Origin: MWBF01 sp040772005
GTDB taxonomy: Bacteria; Chloroflexota; Anaerolineae; CG2-30-64-16
Direction: 5' to 3'
Length of the DNA stretch: 64,000 bases
NCBI GenBank assembly: GCA_040772005.1
Contig: JAXGYZ010000004.1
Span: 124,001 to 188,000, forward strand
Part shown: piece by piece, positions 15,120 to 23,482 of the stretch
How the letters are laid out: the number at the start of each line of letters is the position of its first letter
How positions within the stretch are numbered: position 1 is the first letter of the stretch
Translations under genes and position numbers: made by a program
Notes under the pieces: model-generated
Told to the model about the DNA's origin: nothing
Seen by the model: only the letters and a program-made list of their open reading frames with translations
Databases searched by the model: none

Positions 15120-16484
15120 ATGCGCTATCACGATTTCACGCTTACCATCACCGAGCACGAAAAACAGGGCTATGACCTGACGGCCACGAGCAGCGAGACG
15201 GGGCGGGTGTCCGTCGTGCTGCCGCTGCCCCCGCCGGAGCTCAAGACCCGGCTCGGCCGCGTAAGCGAGGTGCTGCACGGCGGCGCGGCAGACGAGGCCG
15301 CACGCACCGCGGGCGAGACCCTGTTCCGCTGGGTCGCGCCCGGCCCGGTGGAGTCGCATCTGCGCGTCGCCTGGGATCGGGCGCAGCGGAGCCGCGCGGG
15401 CCTGCGCATCCGGCTCAGCATCGACCCGCCGGAGATTGCCGCGTGGCCGTGGGAGCTGCTGCGCGATCCGGCGCGCGGCCACGTTTTCGCGACCTCACCC
15501 GCCACCCTGCTCGTGCGCTACTATGACCAGACCCAACACTTCGGCAGCCTGGCCGAGCAGGAGACGGCCCTGCCGCTGAACCTGCTGCTGGTGTTGCCCG
15601 CGACCTCCGACCTGCAACTGGCCCAGGAACGCCAGAACATCGAGCGCGTGGTGGCGGCCATGCCGGACGTGCTGCGGCTGCACGTGCTCGATGGGATTGT
15701 CACCCGCACGGATCTGACCGACGCGCTGCTCGTCGGCAATTATGACATCGTCCACTTCAGCGGGCACGGCACGTTCACCGACGGCCGCGGCTACATCAGC
15801 CTCAACCATCCGAACGGCAAGCTCGACTGGATGGATGGTGCGGCCCTATCGCAGATTGCAGTCAACTATCAAGCCACGCGCCTGGTGATCCTCAACGTCT
15901 GCAGCAGCGGGCGCGTCGATGATGCACGGGCCTTTCAGGGCCTGGCGCCGCAGATGGTGCGCTTCGGCGTGCCTGCAGTCGTCGCCATGCAGTATCCCAT
16001 CGGCGACAATCCGGCCATCACGTTTGCGCGTGAATTCTATAAATCGCTGTGCCTGGGCGAAGGCGCGGGCCAGGTGGATGTGGCGGTCGCCTATGCGCGC
16101 AGTATGCTCGCGATCGTACATCCTCACAGTCCGGCCTGGGCTGCGCCCGTCCTGTACACCCACGCGGCCGACGGCGTCATCTACCGGCTGACACCCGCAC
16201 CAGACAGCCGCTCCGCGCTGGACCCGATCCTGCGCCGCGCGCGGCTGGAGACGTTGCAGGCCTCGCTGGATGAGTCGGCGGCGCTGGACGACGACTACAA
16301 AGGCGCGGATGCCGCGAGCCTGTTTGCCTGGCGCCAGACCTTGCGCCGCGCAGAAGAGTCTTACCGCGCCCGGCTGAACGACCCGCAACGCGAGGTGCGC
16401 GACCTCGCCCAGCGCGGCCTCGAGCTGGTCCAGCAGCGCCTTCAGGCCCTGGATGCAGCGTTGACGGCAGCCGCGCGCAAGTAA
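15120..16484 (+). CDS. CHAT-domain caspase-like protease
   Basis: A 454-residue cytoplasmic protein. The CHAT (caspase HetF-associated) core spans about residues 120-355, with catalytic His216 in HFSGHGTF and Cys261 in ILNVCSSG, the usual 45 residues apart. The segment PPEIAAWPWELLRDP is the typical CHAT entry. Residues 1-110 are an uncharacterised beta-rich region; residues 370-454 are helical and possibly a coiled coil. There are no TPRs, unlike many CHAT proteins. CHAT proteases cut a partner in bacterial cell-death and CRISPR-linked systems; no partner gene is recognisable here. Confidence 0.88.
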   Translation: MRYHDFTLTITEHEKQGYDLTATSSETGRVSVVLPLPPPELKTRLGRVSEVLHGGAADEAARTAGETLFRWVAPGPVESHLRVAWDRAQRSRAGLRIRLSIDPPEIAAWPWELLRDPARGHVFATSPATLLVRYYDQTQHFGSLAEQETALPLNLLLVLPATSDLQLAQERQNIERVVAAMPDVLRLHVLDGIVTRTDLTDALLVGNYDIVHFSGHGTFTDGRGYISLNHPNGKLDWMDGAALSQIAVNYQATRLVILNVCSSGRVDDARAFQGLAPQMVRFGVPAVVAMQYPIGDNPAITFAREFYKSLCLGEGAGQVDVAVAYARSMLAIVHPHSPAWAAPVLYTHAADGVIYRLTPAPDSRSALDPILRRARLETLQASLDESAALDDDYKGADAASLFAWRQTLRRAEESYRARLNDPQREVRDLAQRGLELVQQRLQALDAALTAAARK

Positions 16485-16502
16485 CATTCTGCGGGCCACA
16501 AA

Positions 16503-16536
16503 AAGGCCGGTTGAGGGGAATGCCTCAACCGGCCTT
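16503..16536. terminator. Bidirectional terminator hairpin
   Basis: AAGGCCGGTTGAGG (16503-16516) pairs perfectly with CCTCAACCGGCCTT (16523-16536) around a 6-nt loop. A-rich sequence lies before it and CTGTTT after it. It sits between the convergent CHAT and corA genes. Confidence 0.85.
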
Positions 16537-16557
16537 CTGTTTGGGTCTGCTCATCGC

Positions 16558-17487
16558 CTACATCCACCCCCTGCGCACGAACACGCGAACCACGATCAGC
16601 ACCGGCACGAGCGAACCCACGATAATCACCAGGAACGCCCACGGGAAATTCGTCATCGGCACCGGCACATTCATGCCGAACAGGCTGGCAACCAGGGTCG
16701 GCAGGGCGATCACGATCGTTGCCGCGGCCAGGAACTTCATCACGATGTTCATGTTGTTCGAGATGATGGACGCAAACGCATCCATCATGGAACTGAGAAT
16801 GTTGCTGGCGATGTTCGTCATTTCGATGGCCTGTTGATTTTCCGTGATGACATCCTCCAGCAGATCCTCGTCCTCCGGATAGGTGCGGAAGAAGCCCGAC
16901 CGGTGCAGGCGCTCCATCATCAGCTCGTTGGCCTTGAGCGCGGTCGTAAAGTAGACCAGGCTCTTCTGATACTTCAGCAGCCCCATCAGCTCGCGGTTCT
17001 GCATCGACATCTGGAGGCGATCCTCCAGCGCATCGACCGACTTGTTGATCTCGCGCAGATACGCCAGGTACTTGCTGGCAGCATTGAGCAAGAGTTGCAG
17101 GATGAAGCGATTGCGCTTGGCCGTCGAAAGGCCCCGAATCCGGCCGCTCGCCATCTCCCGCAGGATATCGTGGTCATGGCGGCAGACCGTCATGATCCAC
17201 TGGCCGTCCAACACGACCCCCATCGGGATGGTGGTGTACGGTACGTCGGACTGCGCACCCTGGAAGAAGGGCACCCGCAGCAGGATCATCGTTTCGCCGT
17301 CCTCGCGCTCCACGCGTGGCCGCTCATCGAGGTCCAGCGGATAGGTGACGAACTCGTATGGCACGTCGAGCTCGCGCAGCTTCATCAGCTCCTCGGGGGT
17401 CGGGTCAACCACGTTGATCCAGCAGCCCTTCGTGATCTCATCGATAACTTCGAGTCCCTGCTCTCCGGTCTTGTACATCGTGATCAT
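16558..17487 (-). CDS. corA: CorA-family magnesium transporter
   Basis: A 309-residue pentameric cation channel. The N-terminal ~240 residues form the cytoplasmic funnel with long helices. Two membrane helices lie at the C-terminus (FLAAATIVIALPTLVASL and FPWAFLVIIVGSLVPVLIVV), separated by the pore signature GMN in LFGMNVPVP. It takes up Mg2+ and possibly Co2+ or Ni2+. Start ATG 17487 has AAGGAGG 6 nt upstream. Monocistronic; ends at the shared terminator with the CHAT gene. Confidence 0.92.
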   Translation of the reverse strand: MITMYKTGEQGLEVIDEITKGCWINVVDPTPEELMKLRELDVPYEFVTYPLDLDERPRVEREDGETMILLRVPFFQGAQSDVPYTTIPMGVVLDGQWIMTVCRHDHDILREMASGRIRGLSTAKRNRFILQLLLNAASKYLAYLREINKSVDALEDRLQMSMQNRELMGLLKYQKSLVYFTTALKANELMMERLHRSGFFRTYPEDEDLLEDVITENQQAIEMTNIASNILSSMMDAFASIISNNMNIVMKFLAAATIVIALPTLVASLFGMNVPVPMTNFPWAFLVIIVGSLVPVLIVVRVFVRRGWM

Positions 17488-18092
17488 TGCTGCCTCCTTG
17501 CCGGCAGCCTGACAGACTCATGCGCGTGCGCGCCACGCGTGGCCTGAACCCAGACGTGACGAGACGCCGCGCACCCGGTCACTGCCAGGATGAGACGGCC
17601 TGTTCAGAGTATCAGAAATGACAGCAGGAGCAGGTTAACGCTGCCGGCTCACCTTCTCGCAGGTGATCCGGCGGCCAGGGGGTCTAGTTCCTGACGGGGA
17701 TCACCAGGGAGGGGTCGAGCATACGCAGGGGCCGGCGCAACACCGGCTGCTGCTGTGTTTGATTGTGCCGGAGCGCTGATCCCATCGACCGTGTCGACGG
17801 CGTCGACCGTATCGATAGCGTCAGGCTGCCGGCGCTGCTCGTACTACCAGGTTTTGTATCCATAAACCTAAGTTCTACATCCTCGGGCGCTCGATGCCCT
17901 GGAACCTCGGCACGCGCTGGCCGGGCCCCCGGAAGCTGGGCTCCCAATCGCTTCAATACACCGCTGCGATTAGCAGGTATTTCGTTCGTCTATTGTACTA
18001 CGCGTGGCAGATTTGCACAAAAAAGCGTTCGTAGATAGGAATTCGAGATACAGCCGGCAATCTTCCGCATGGCGCCAAATTCGGAATTTCCA
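17488..18092. other. 605-bp gap without a convincing gene
   Basis: Upstream of corA and downstream of murE, both on the minus strand. The short frames here show arginine/proline-rich shadow composition and lack ribosome sites. It holds repeated GTCGACGGCGTCGACC-type motifs near 17790-17815. A minus-strand promoter-like pair, TTGTGC (18015-18020), 17 nt, TACAAT (17992-17997), lies 500 nt before corA, so corA may have a long leader or an unseen small RNA may start here. Confidence 0.5.
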
Positions 18093-19709
18093 CTACCACG
18101 TCGGCAGCACGAAGGGCGGCATGGCCGGCGCGCGGCCCTGTAAATAGTCCAACGCCCAGGCCAGCGCGTCCTGATCGCGCCACGGGTGTTCCACCGTGCC
18201 GAAGCACATCGACTGTTCGTGGCCCTTCCCGCACACCACTACTACGTCGCCGGGCTGCGCCTGTTGCACCGCGTAGAGGATCGCGCGCTGGCGGTCGGGG
18301 ATGCCCACGAAGTCGCGGCCCTCCACCCGCCCCAACATGACCATCTCGCCGGTCGTCTCGGCCATGATGGCTGCCAGTTCTTCCGTGCGCGGGTCCTCGG
18401 CGGTGACGACCGTGAAGTCGGCACGGCGCGCGGCAACCTGCCCCATCAGGCGGCGCTTCTCGCGGTCGCGCAGGCCCGCGCTGCCGAACACGCAGATGAC
18501 GCGCCCCTCCCCACTCGTCAGCCCGCGCAGCGTGTCCAGCGCGACCGCCAGCGCGTTCGGCGTGTGCGCGAAATCCACGATGGCGGTAAACGGCTGACCG
18601 CGGTCGAGGCGCTCCATGCGGCCGGGGATGCCCGTCATGGCAGCCACACCCGCGCTGAGCGCGTCCGGCGACAGCCCCAGCGCCAGCCCGGCTGCGGCCG
18701 CCGCAAGGATGTTCGAGACGTTGAAATCCCCGACGAGCGGACTACGAATCTGGAACGGCGCGACATCGGTCGAGGCATCACCCGTGACCGCGACCGTGCA
18801 AGAGAGCCCGTCAGGGCGATGTGTCACGTCGTGTGCAGTCAGGTGCGTGCCCGGCCCGGTCGCGGGGCCCCGGCCATAGGTGAAGGTCCGTGCTGCGGGC
18901 AGCCCGGCCAGGTATTCGAACGAGGAATCATCGCGGTTCAGCACCGCGCTCTTCGGCGGCTGGCTGATGCCCGGCTTTTCGGCCAGGTGGGGCGGCTGCG
19001 CGGTCAGCGAGCGAAAGAGCATGGCCTTCGCGGCGCGATACCCGGCATAATCGCCGTGGAAGTCCAGGTGTTCATGGGTAATGTTGGTCACGACCGCCAC
19101 ATCGAACAGGCAGCCGGTCACGCGGTGCTGCGCCAGGCCGTGAGACGTCACTTCCAGCACCCCGACTTCCGTCCCGACCGCGCGCATCTCGCTGAGGTAG
19201 TGCTGCACGTCCGCCGCATCCGGCGTGGTGGTGTGCAGGCCCGTGTCGTACACCGCGTCCCCGATGACCGCGTTGACCGTGCTGATGAGCCCGGCGCGGC
19301 GGCCTGCCGCGCGCAGCATCGCGTATAGCAGGTTCGTCGTGGTCGTCTTGCCATCCGTGCCCGTCACGCCGACGAGGGCCAGCGCACGGCTCGGATGCCC
19401 TTCCCACGCCGCACAGAGCCAGCCCAGCGCCGCGCGGCCGTCCGCCACCTGCACATACGTGGCTGCGCCCGTAGCTGCGCCCGCAGCCGTCTCACCGGCA
19501 GGCATCTCACCCACAATGGCTGCCGCGCCGCGGCTCACCGCATCGGGGATGTAGCGGTGCGCATCCGTGCCGACCCCGCGGTACGCGACGAATAGCGCGC
19601 CGGGCACAACCTGGCGCGAGTCTGAGACGATGCGGGTGATGGGGATGTCGGTTGGGCCGGCGACCGCCGCGATGTCCGGCACATCCTGGAGCAGTTGGGC
19701 CAGTTGCAT
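18093..19709 (-). CDS. murE: UDP-N-acetylmuramyl-tripeptide synthetase MurE
   Basis: A 538-residue ATP-dependent ligase that adds the third, diamino residue to the peptidoglycan stem peptide. The Mur N-terminal domain includes SDSRQVVPGALFVAYRG, the ATP site is GTDGKTTT (117-124), and THEHLDFHG and the C-terminal GSAGLRDREKR are MurE-type. The diamino-acid motif, DNPR in meso-diaminopimelate enzymes, reads E438-D-P-R441 here. An Ala/Gly-rich insertion lies around residues 68-85. The ATG lies 1 nt after the stop of the upstream gene (TGACATG), so translation is coupled. Confidence 0.93.
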   Translation of the reverse strand: MQLAQLLQDVPDIAAVAGPTDIPITRIVSDSRQVVPGALFVAYRGVGTDAHRYIPDAVSRGAAAIVGEMPAGETAAGAATGAATYVQVADGRAALGWLCAAWEGHPSRALALVGVTGTDGKTTTTNLLYAMLRAAGRRAGLISTVNAVIGDAVYDTGLHTTTPDAADVQHYLSEMRAVGTEVGVLEVTSHGLAQHRVTGCLFDVAVVTNITHEHLDFHGDYAGYRAAKAMLFRSLTAQPPHLAEKPGISQPPKSAVLNRDDSSFEYLAGLPAARTFTYGRGPATGPGTHLTAHDVTHRPDGLSCTVAVTGDASTDVAPFQIRSPLVGDFNVSNILAAAAAGLALGLSPDALSAGVAAMTGIPGRMERLDRGQPFTAIVDFAHTPNALAVALDTLRGLTSGEGRVICVFGSAGLRDREKRRLMGQVAARRADFTVVTAEDPRTEELAAIMAETTGEMVMLGRVEGRDFVGIPDRQRAILYAVQQAQPGDVVVVCGKGHEQSMCFGTVEHPWRDQDALAWALDYLQGRAPAMPPFVLPTW

Positions 19710-19710
19710 G

Positions 19711-20256
19711 TCAGCGAGGGTCCGTCCTGCCAGTAGAAACAGGCCGCGGCGCGCCGCCGACCGGCGTCACGCGCAGCCCGCGCCAGCGGCATTCGCTGTT
19801 GACGCACCGGTAGCGCCGCACTGGCACCACGATACTGATGAGCCGGTCACCGATGTTGCGGTGCTTGCGATGGATGTTGCCGCCACACCTGGGACAGCGC
19901 AGCGCGGTGAAGGCCTCGCTGTGCTGGAACCGCCAGCGTACGCGCCAGACCAGGGCCACGACCGCGGCGATGACCAGCAGATAGCCGAGCAGGTCGGAAG
20001 CGGTTAAGCGCTGGATGGTCTGCCCGACCCGCTCGCTCAACTGCGCGCTGCCCCGGAAGAGGGCCATGGCTGCATCGCGCAGCCAGCGGAGCAGGGTCGC
20101 GCGGATATTCATGTCCTCAAGGATGAGGAACAGGCCGGCTGCAACCACCAGCGCCCAGATGATTTCAAACCGGTATCGCCGCCAGATGGTCTGCCACCCG
20201 CGCTCGCGACCGGATCTATGGCGCGACCGACGTGCGTCCATGACTCGATCGTTCAT
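19711..20256 (-). CDS. Small membrane protein with C-terminal zinc ribbon
   Basis: A 181-residue protein I do not recognise. Residues 1-30 are highly basic. Two membrane helices follow (IIWALVVAAGLFLILED and LLGYLLVIAAVVALVWRV), with an amphipathic stretch between. The C-terminus carries a CPRCGG...CVNSEC zinc ribbon, probably cytoplasmic. It sits between nuoN and murE on the minus strand, is translationally coupled to murE, and begins 68 nt after nuoN. The start could be the first Met or MDARRSRH a few codons later. A role in envelope assembly is suggested only by the neighbour. Confidence 0.6.
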   Translation of the reverse strand: MNDRVMDARRSRHRSGRERGWQTIWRRYRFEIIWALVVAAGLFLILEDMNIRATLLRWLRDAAMALFRGSAQLSERVGQTIQRLTASDLLGYLLVIAAVVALVWRVRWRFQHSEAFTALRCPRCGGNIHRKHRNIGDRLISIVVPVRRYRCVNSECRWRGLRVTPVGGAPRPVSTGRTDPR

Positions 20257-20324
20257 CGTCTGTGCGTCCTCTTTTGTGTCGTGCAGCGCCGGTTACGCGC
20301 GGGCGTACCGGCGACTGAGGGCTG

Positions 20325-21818
20325 TCATCGCAGGGCCAACAGCAGCGAGCGCGCAGACTCGGATGCCCAGGCAATCACGCGTCCGGGCACGATGCCCAAT
20401 AACAAGGTAATCGCGGCCGTGATGGCGAGGGCGCTTTGGAGCGGCCAACCCACGCGGATGGGGATGGACTCGCCTTCCTCCGTGGCCGGTACGAAGAACA
20501 TGTAGCGGACGATGTTCAGGTAGTAGAACGCGGCCACCACGCTGTTGATGGCGGCAATCGCCAGCAGCACCCACATCTGGCTCTGCACCGCCGCGCCGAA
20601 GACAAAGAACTTGCCGAGGAAGCCGCCGGTGGGTGGGATGCCGGCCAGCGACAGCAGGAAGAAGAACAGCAGGGCGGCCAGCCACGGAGCGCGCCGCACC
20701 AGCCCGCTGTAGTCCTTGATGTCCAGCTTGCCGGTCGCATCCTCGATAGCCGTCACGACGGCAAACGCGCCGACATTGGTGAACAAATAGGCCAGCAGGT
20801 AGATGAGCACCCCATTGATGCCGGTGAAGGTCTTCGCCGGGTCACCGAGCACCGCGGCCACGCCGATGAGGATGTAGCCCGCCTGCGCGATGGAGGAATA
20901 GGCCAGCAGGCGCTTGACGTTGGTCTGGCGCAGCGCGGTCAGGTTGCCGAGCGTCATGGTAACGACGGAAAGGGCGACCAGCAGGCTGATCCACTGGGAT
21001 GCAATGGCCCCGTCGCCCATGCCGACCAGGAAAACGCGCATCAGGATGGCGAAGCCGGTGGCCTTCGACGCGGTCGAAAGGAACGCGGTCACCGGCGTCG
21101 GCGCGCCTTCATAGGTGTCCGGCGCCCACTGGTGGAACGGGACCAGGCTGGCCTTGAACCCGAAGCCTGCCAGCAGCAGGACAATCGCGGGCGTCAGCAG
21201 CCAGGCGGACTGCCCGGCCGCGCTGGTGCTCAGGCCCGCGGCCAGCCCGGCCAGGTCGGTCGTGCCGGTCGCGCCGTAGAGCAGCGACATGCCGTACAGC
21301 ATGACCGCAGAGGCGGTCGAGCCGTAGAGAAAATACTTCAGCGCGGCCTCGCCCGATTTGCGATCCTGCCGGAAGTAGCCGGCCAGCACGTAGCTGGTGA
21401 TGCTGAGGAACTCCATGCTCAGATAGATCATCACCAGGTTGCTGGCGCTGACCGCGAGGCAGATGGCAAGTGCAGTCGCCAGCAGGAACGCGTAGAACTC
21501 GCCGCTGAAGGGCGTGCGGGTCTGCATGTACGGCGTGGAGAGCAGGATGATCAGTGCGACCGCCAGCAGCGCAAACGCCTTGAAGAACAGCGCAAACGGG
21601 TCGAGCACCAACATGGTTGCCACGCTGACGTTGGCGCCGATGCTGGGAATCAGGCCCAGGGCCGCGACGAACAGCACGGCCAGCGCCACGTAGGGCAGGA
21701 GCCGGCCGCGCGACTCTCCCGCCCGGCGGGCCCAGACCAGGTCGAGCAGCAGCACCAGCGCCGCGCCGCCGAGCAGGATCAGCTCGGGCAGGAGATAGGT
21801 CAAATCACTGGCTCTCAT
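20325..21818 (-). CDS. nuoN: NADH-quinone oxidoreductase subunit N (membrane-arm locus 1)
   Basis: A 497-residue antiporter-like proton-pumping subunit with about 14 membrane helices. Typical segments are LSMEFLSITSYVLAGYFRQDRKSGEAALKYFLYG, GFGFKASLVPFHQWAPDTYEGAP with its Lys, KRLLAYSSIAQAGYIL and AGIPPTGGFLGKFFVF (quoted in part). Last nuo gene of the minus-strand membrane-only locus, 3 nt after nuoM. Identity with the second NuoN at 42436 is clearly partial, so this is an old paralogue rather than a recent duplication. Confidence 0.95.
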   Translation of the reverse strand: MRASDLTYLLPELILLGGAALVLLLDLVWARRAGESRGRLLPYVALAVLFVAALGLIPSIGANVSVATMLVLDPFALFFKAFALLAVALIILLSTPYMQTRTPFSGEFYAFLLATALAICLAVSASNLVMIYLSMEFLSITSYVLAGYFRQDRKSGEAALKYFLYGSTASAVMLYGMSLLYGATGTTDLAGLAAGLSTSAAGQSAWLLTPAIVLLLAGFGFKASLVPFHQWAPDTYEGAPTPVTAFLSTASKATGFAILMRVFLVGMGDGAIASQWISLLVALSVVTMTLGNLTALRQTNVKRLLAYSSIAQAGYILIGVAAVLGDPAKTFTGINGVLIYLLAYLFTNVGAFAVVTAIEDATGKLDIKDYSGLVRRAPWLAALLFFFLLSLAGIPPTGGFLGKFFVFGAAVQSQMWVLLAIAAINSVVAAFYYLNIVRYMFFVPATEEGESIPIRVGWPLQSALAITAAITLLLGIVPGRVIAWASESARSLLLALR

Positions 21819-21821
21819 GCG

Positions 21822-23405
21822 TCACTTGCCTGCAAAGCCATTCATCAGCGCCACGAAAGCGGTGTTGAAGAAGTTCAACAGCGGCGCGGGGAAGATGCCG
21901 AACAAGATCATGAAGGCCACCAGCGGCCAGAGCGTCACCTTCTCGAAGAAGGCTACATCTTTCGGTTCGTGCAGTTCTGCGCCCGTCTCCACGTCGGACC
22001 AGTGCGCGACCTTGTGCGGGTCATACTCGCCCAGGAAGGTGTATTGCACGATCTTCCACAGGATGTAGGCTGCCGTCAGGACGAGCCCCAGGATGCCGAC
22101 TGCGGCCCACAGCCGCACGATCTCGAATGCGCCGCGGAAGACGAACAGCTCGCTCCAAAAGCCGGCCAGGCTGGGCAGGCCGAGCGAGGTGAACGCGGCC
22201 ACGGCAAACAGCCCGTAGTAATAGGGCATCCGGCTGCTCAGCCCGCCGAACATCTTGAGGTCGCGCAGGTGGGCCCGCTCGTAGATGACGCCGACGAGGA
22301 AGAACAGGGCGCCCGTGCTCAATCCGTGGGAGAACATCTGGAACGCCGCGCCGTTGAGCGCCATCGCGCTGGCGTCCACCCACTCAGGGTTGCCGATGGC
22401 ATAGGCCGCCGCGCCGACGCCGAGCAGGACATAGCCCATATGGCTCACGGAGGAATAGGCGATGAGCCGCTTGAGATCCCATTGGGCCAGGGAGACAAGC
22501 GCGCCGTAGATGATGGAGATGACGCCCAGGATCACGATGACCAACGCATACCGCTTCGCCGCCTCCGGGAACACCGGCAGCGCAATACGGATGATGCCGT
22601 ACGCGCCGAGCTTGAGCAGCACGCCCGCCAGGATGACCGAGCCGGCGGTCGGGGCCGCGGTGTGGGCGTCGGGCAGCCAGGTGTGGAACGGGAAGCTCGG
22701 CACCTTGATGGCGAAGGCGATGAAGAAGGCGAAAAACGCCAGCCCGGAGAGCAGCGTGCTGTCGGCAAAGGGCCGCAGCCGTGCCGCCTCCACAATGTCG
22801 AACGTGCCGGTCGTGAAGTAAATCGCCAGGATCGCCAGCAGCATAAAGACGGACCCGGCCAGGGTGTACAGGAAGAACTTGATGGCCGAATACTGCGGGC
22901 GGTCCTTCGGCTGGCCCCAGATGCCGATCAGGAAGTACATCGGGACGAGGCCGATTTCCCAGAAGACATAGAACAGCACGAGATCGAGCGCCACGAAGAC
23001 GCCCAACATGCCCATCTCCAGCAGCAGAAACAGGAAGAAGAATTCGCGCACGCGCGTCTTGATGGTGCGCGCGGAGTACCATAGTCCCAACGTGGTCAGG
23101 AAGGTGCTGAGGAAAATCATCGGCACGCTCAACCCGTCCACACCCATGTGGTAGTTGACGTTGATGGCCCGAATCCAGGGCGTGTTGACCTCGAACTGGA
23201 AGCCGCCCAGCGCCTTGTTGTAGGAAAACCAGAGGAGAATGGCAAGGCCCAGCGGCAGCAGGCTGATGGCAATCGCGCCCCGCTTGATGAGGCTCTCCTC
23301 GCGCGGCTTGTCGAGATTCAGCCACTTGCCCCACGGCAGGAGCGTCAGGACCGCGCCGAGGAGCGGCGTGAAGGTGATTATCGTCAACAGCAGGTTGTTC
23401 ATCAA
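21822..23405 (-). CDS. nuoM: NADH-quinone oxidoreductase subunit M (membrane-arm locus 1)
   Basis: A 527-residue antiporter-like subunit. The membrane glutamate region LLEMGMLGVFVALDLVLFY, the Lys in KVPSFPFHTWLPDAHTAAP, KRLIAYSSVSHMGYVLLG and HGLSTGALFFLVG are NuoM signatures. It sits between nuoL and nuoN. A 77-bp gap to nuoL contains palindromic GTGCTATAGCAC units. All key charged residues of the proton path appear to be retained. Confidence 0.95.
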   Translation of the reverse strand: MMNNLLLTIITFTPLLGAVLTLLPWGKWLNLDKPREESLIKRGAIAISLLPLGLAILLWFSYNKALGGFQFEVNTPWIRAINVNYHMGVDGLSVPMIFLSTFLTTLGLWYSARTIKTRVREFFFLFLLLEMGMLGVFVALDLVLFYVFWEIGLVPMYFLIGIWGQPKDRPQYSAIKFFLYTLAGSVFMLLAILAIYFTTGTFDIVEAARLRPFADSTLLSGLAFFAFFIAFAIKVPSFPFHTWLPDAHTAAPTAGSVILAGVLLKLGAYGIIRIALPVFPEAAKRYALVIVILGVISIIYGALVSLAQWDLKRLIAYSSVSHMGYVLLGVGAAAYAIGNPEWVDASAMALNGAAFQMFSHGLSTGALFFLVGVIYERAHLRDLKMFGGLSSRMPYYYGLFAVAAFTSLGLPSLAGFWSELFVFRGAFEIVRLWAAVGILGLVLTAAYILWKIVQYTFLGEYDPHKVAHWSDVETGAELHEPKDVAFFEKVTLWPLVAFMILFGIFPAPLLNFFNTAFVALMNGFAGK

Positions 23406-23453
23406 AGACCCCTCCGATGGACCGGGTTGCGCGAAATAAATGAAGATAGCACG

Positions 23454-23478
23454 GTGCTATAGCACGCTGCTATAGCAC
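23454..23478. repeat. Tandem GCTATAGCAC palindromes between nuoL and nuoM
   Basis: GTGCTATAGCAC (23454-23465) is a perfect 12-bp palindrome, followed at once by a second, near-perfect copy (CTGCTATAGCAC, 23467-23478); ATAGCACGGTGCTAT overlaps upstream. It lies just before the nuoM ribosome-site region and could fold in the mRNA. Confidence 0.6.
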
Positions 23479-23482
23479 CTGC

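Noticed and set aside
17684..17956. 90-codon minus-strand ORF in the corA-murE gap
   Set aside because: TTG start without ribosome site, low-complexity Ser/Thr/Arg content and no recognisable motif.
20436..23084. 882-codon plus-strand open frame opposite nuoN and nuoM
   Set aside because: Composition (Gln/Glu/Arg/His-rich, no hydrophobic core) is that of an antisense shadow of membrane genes.
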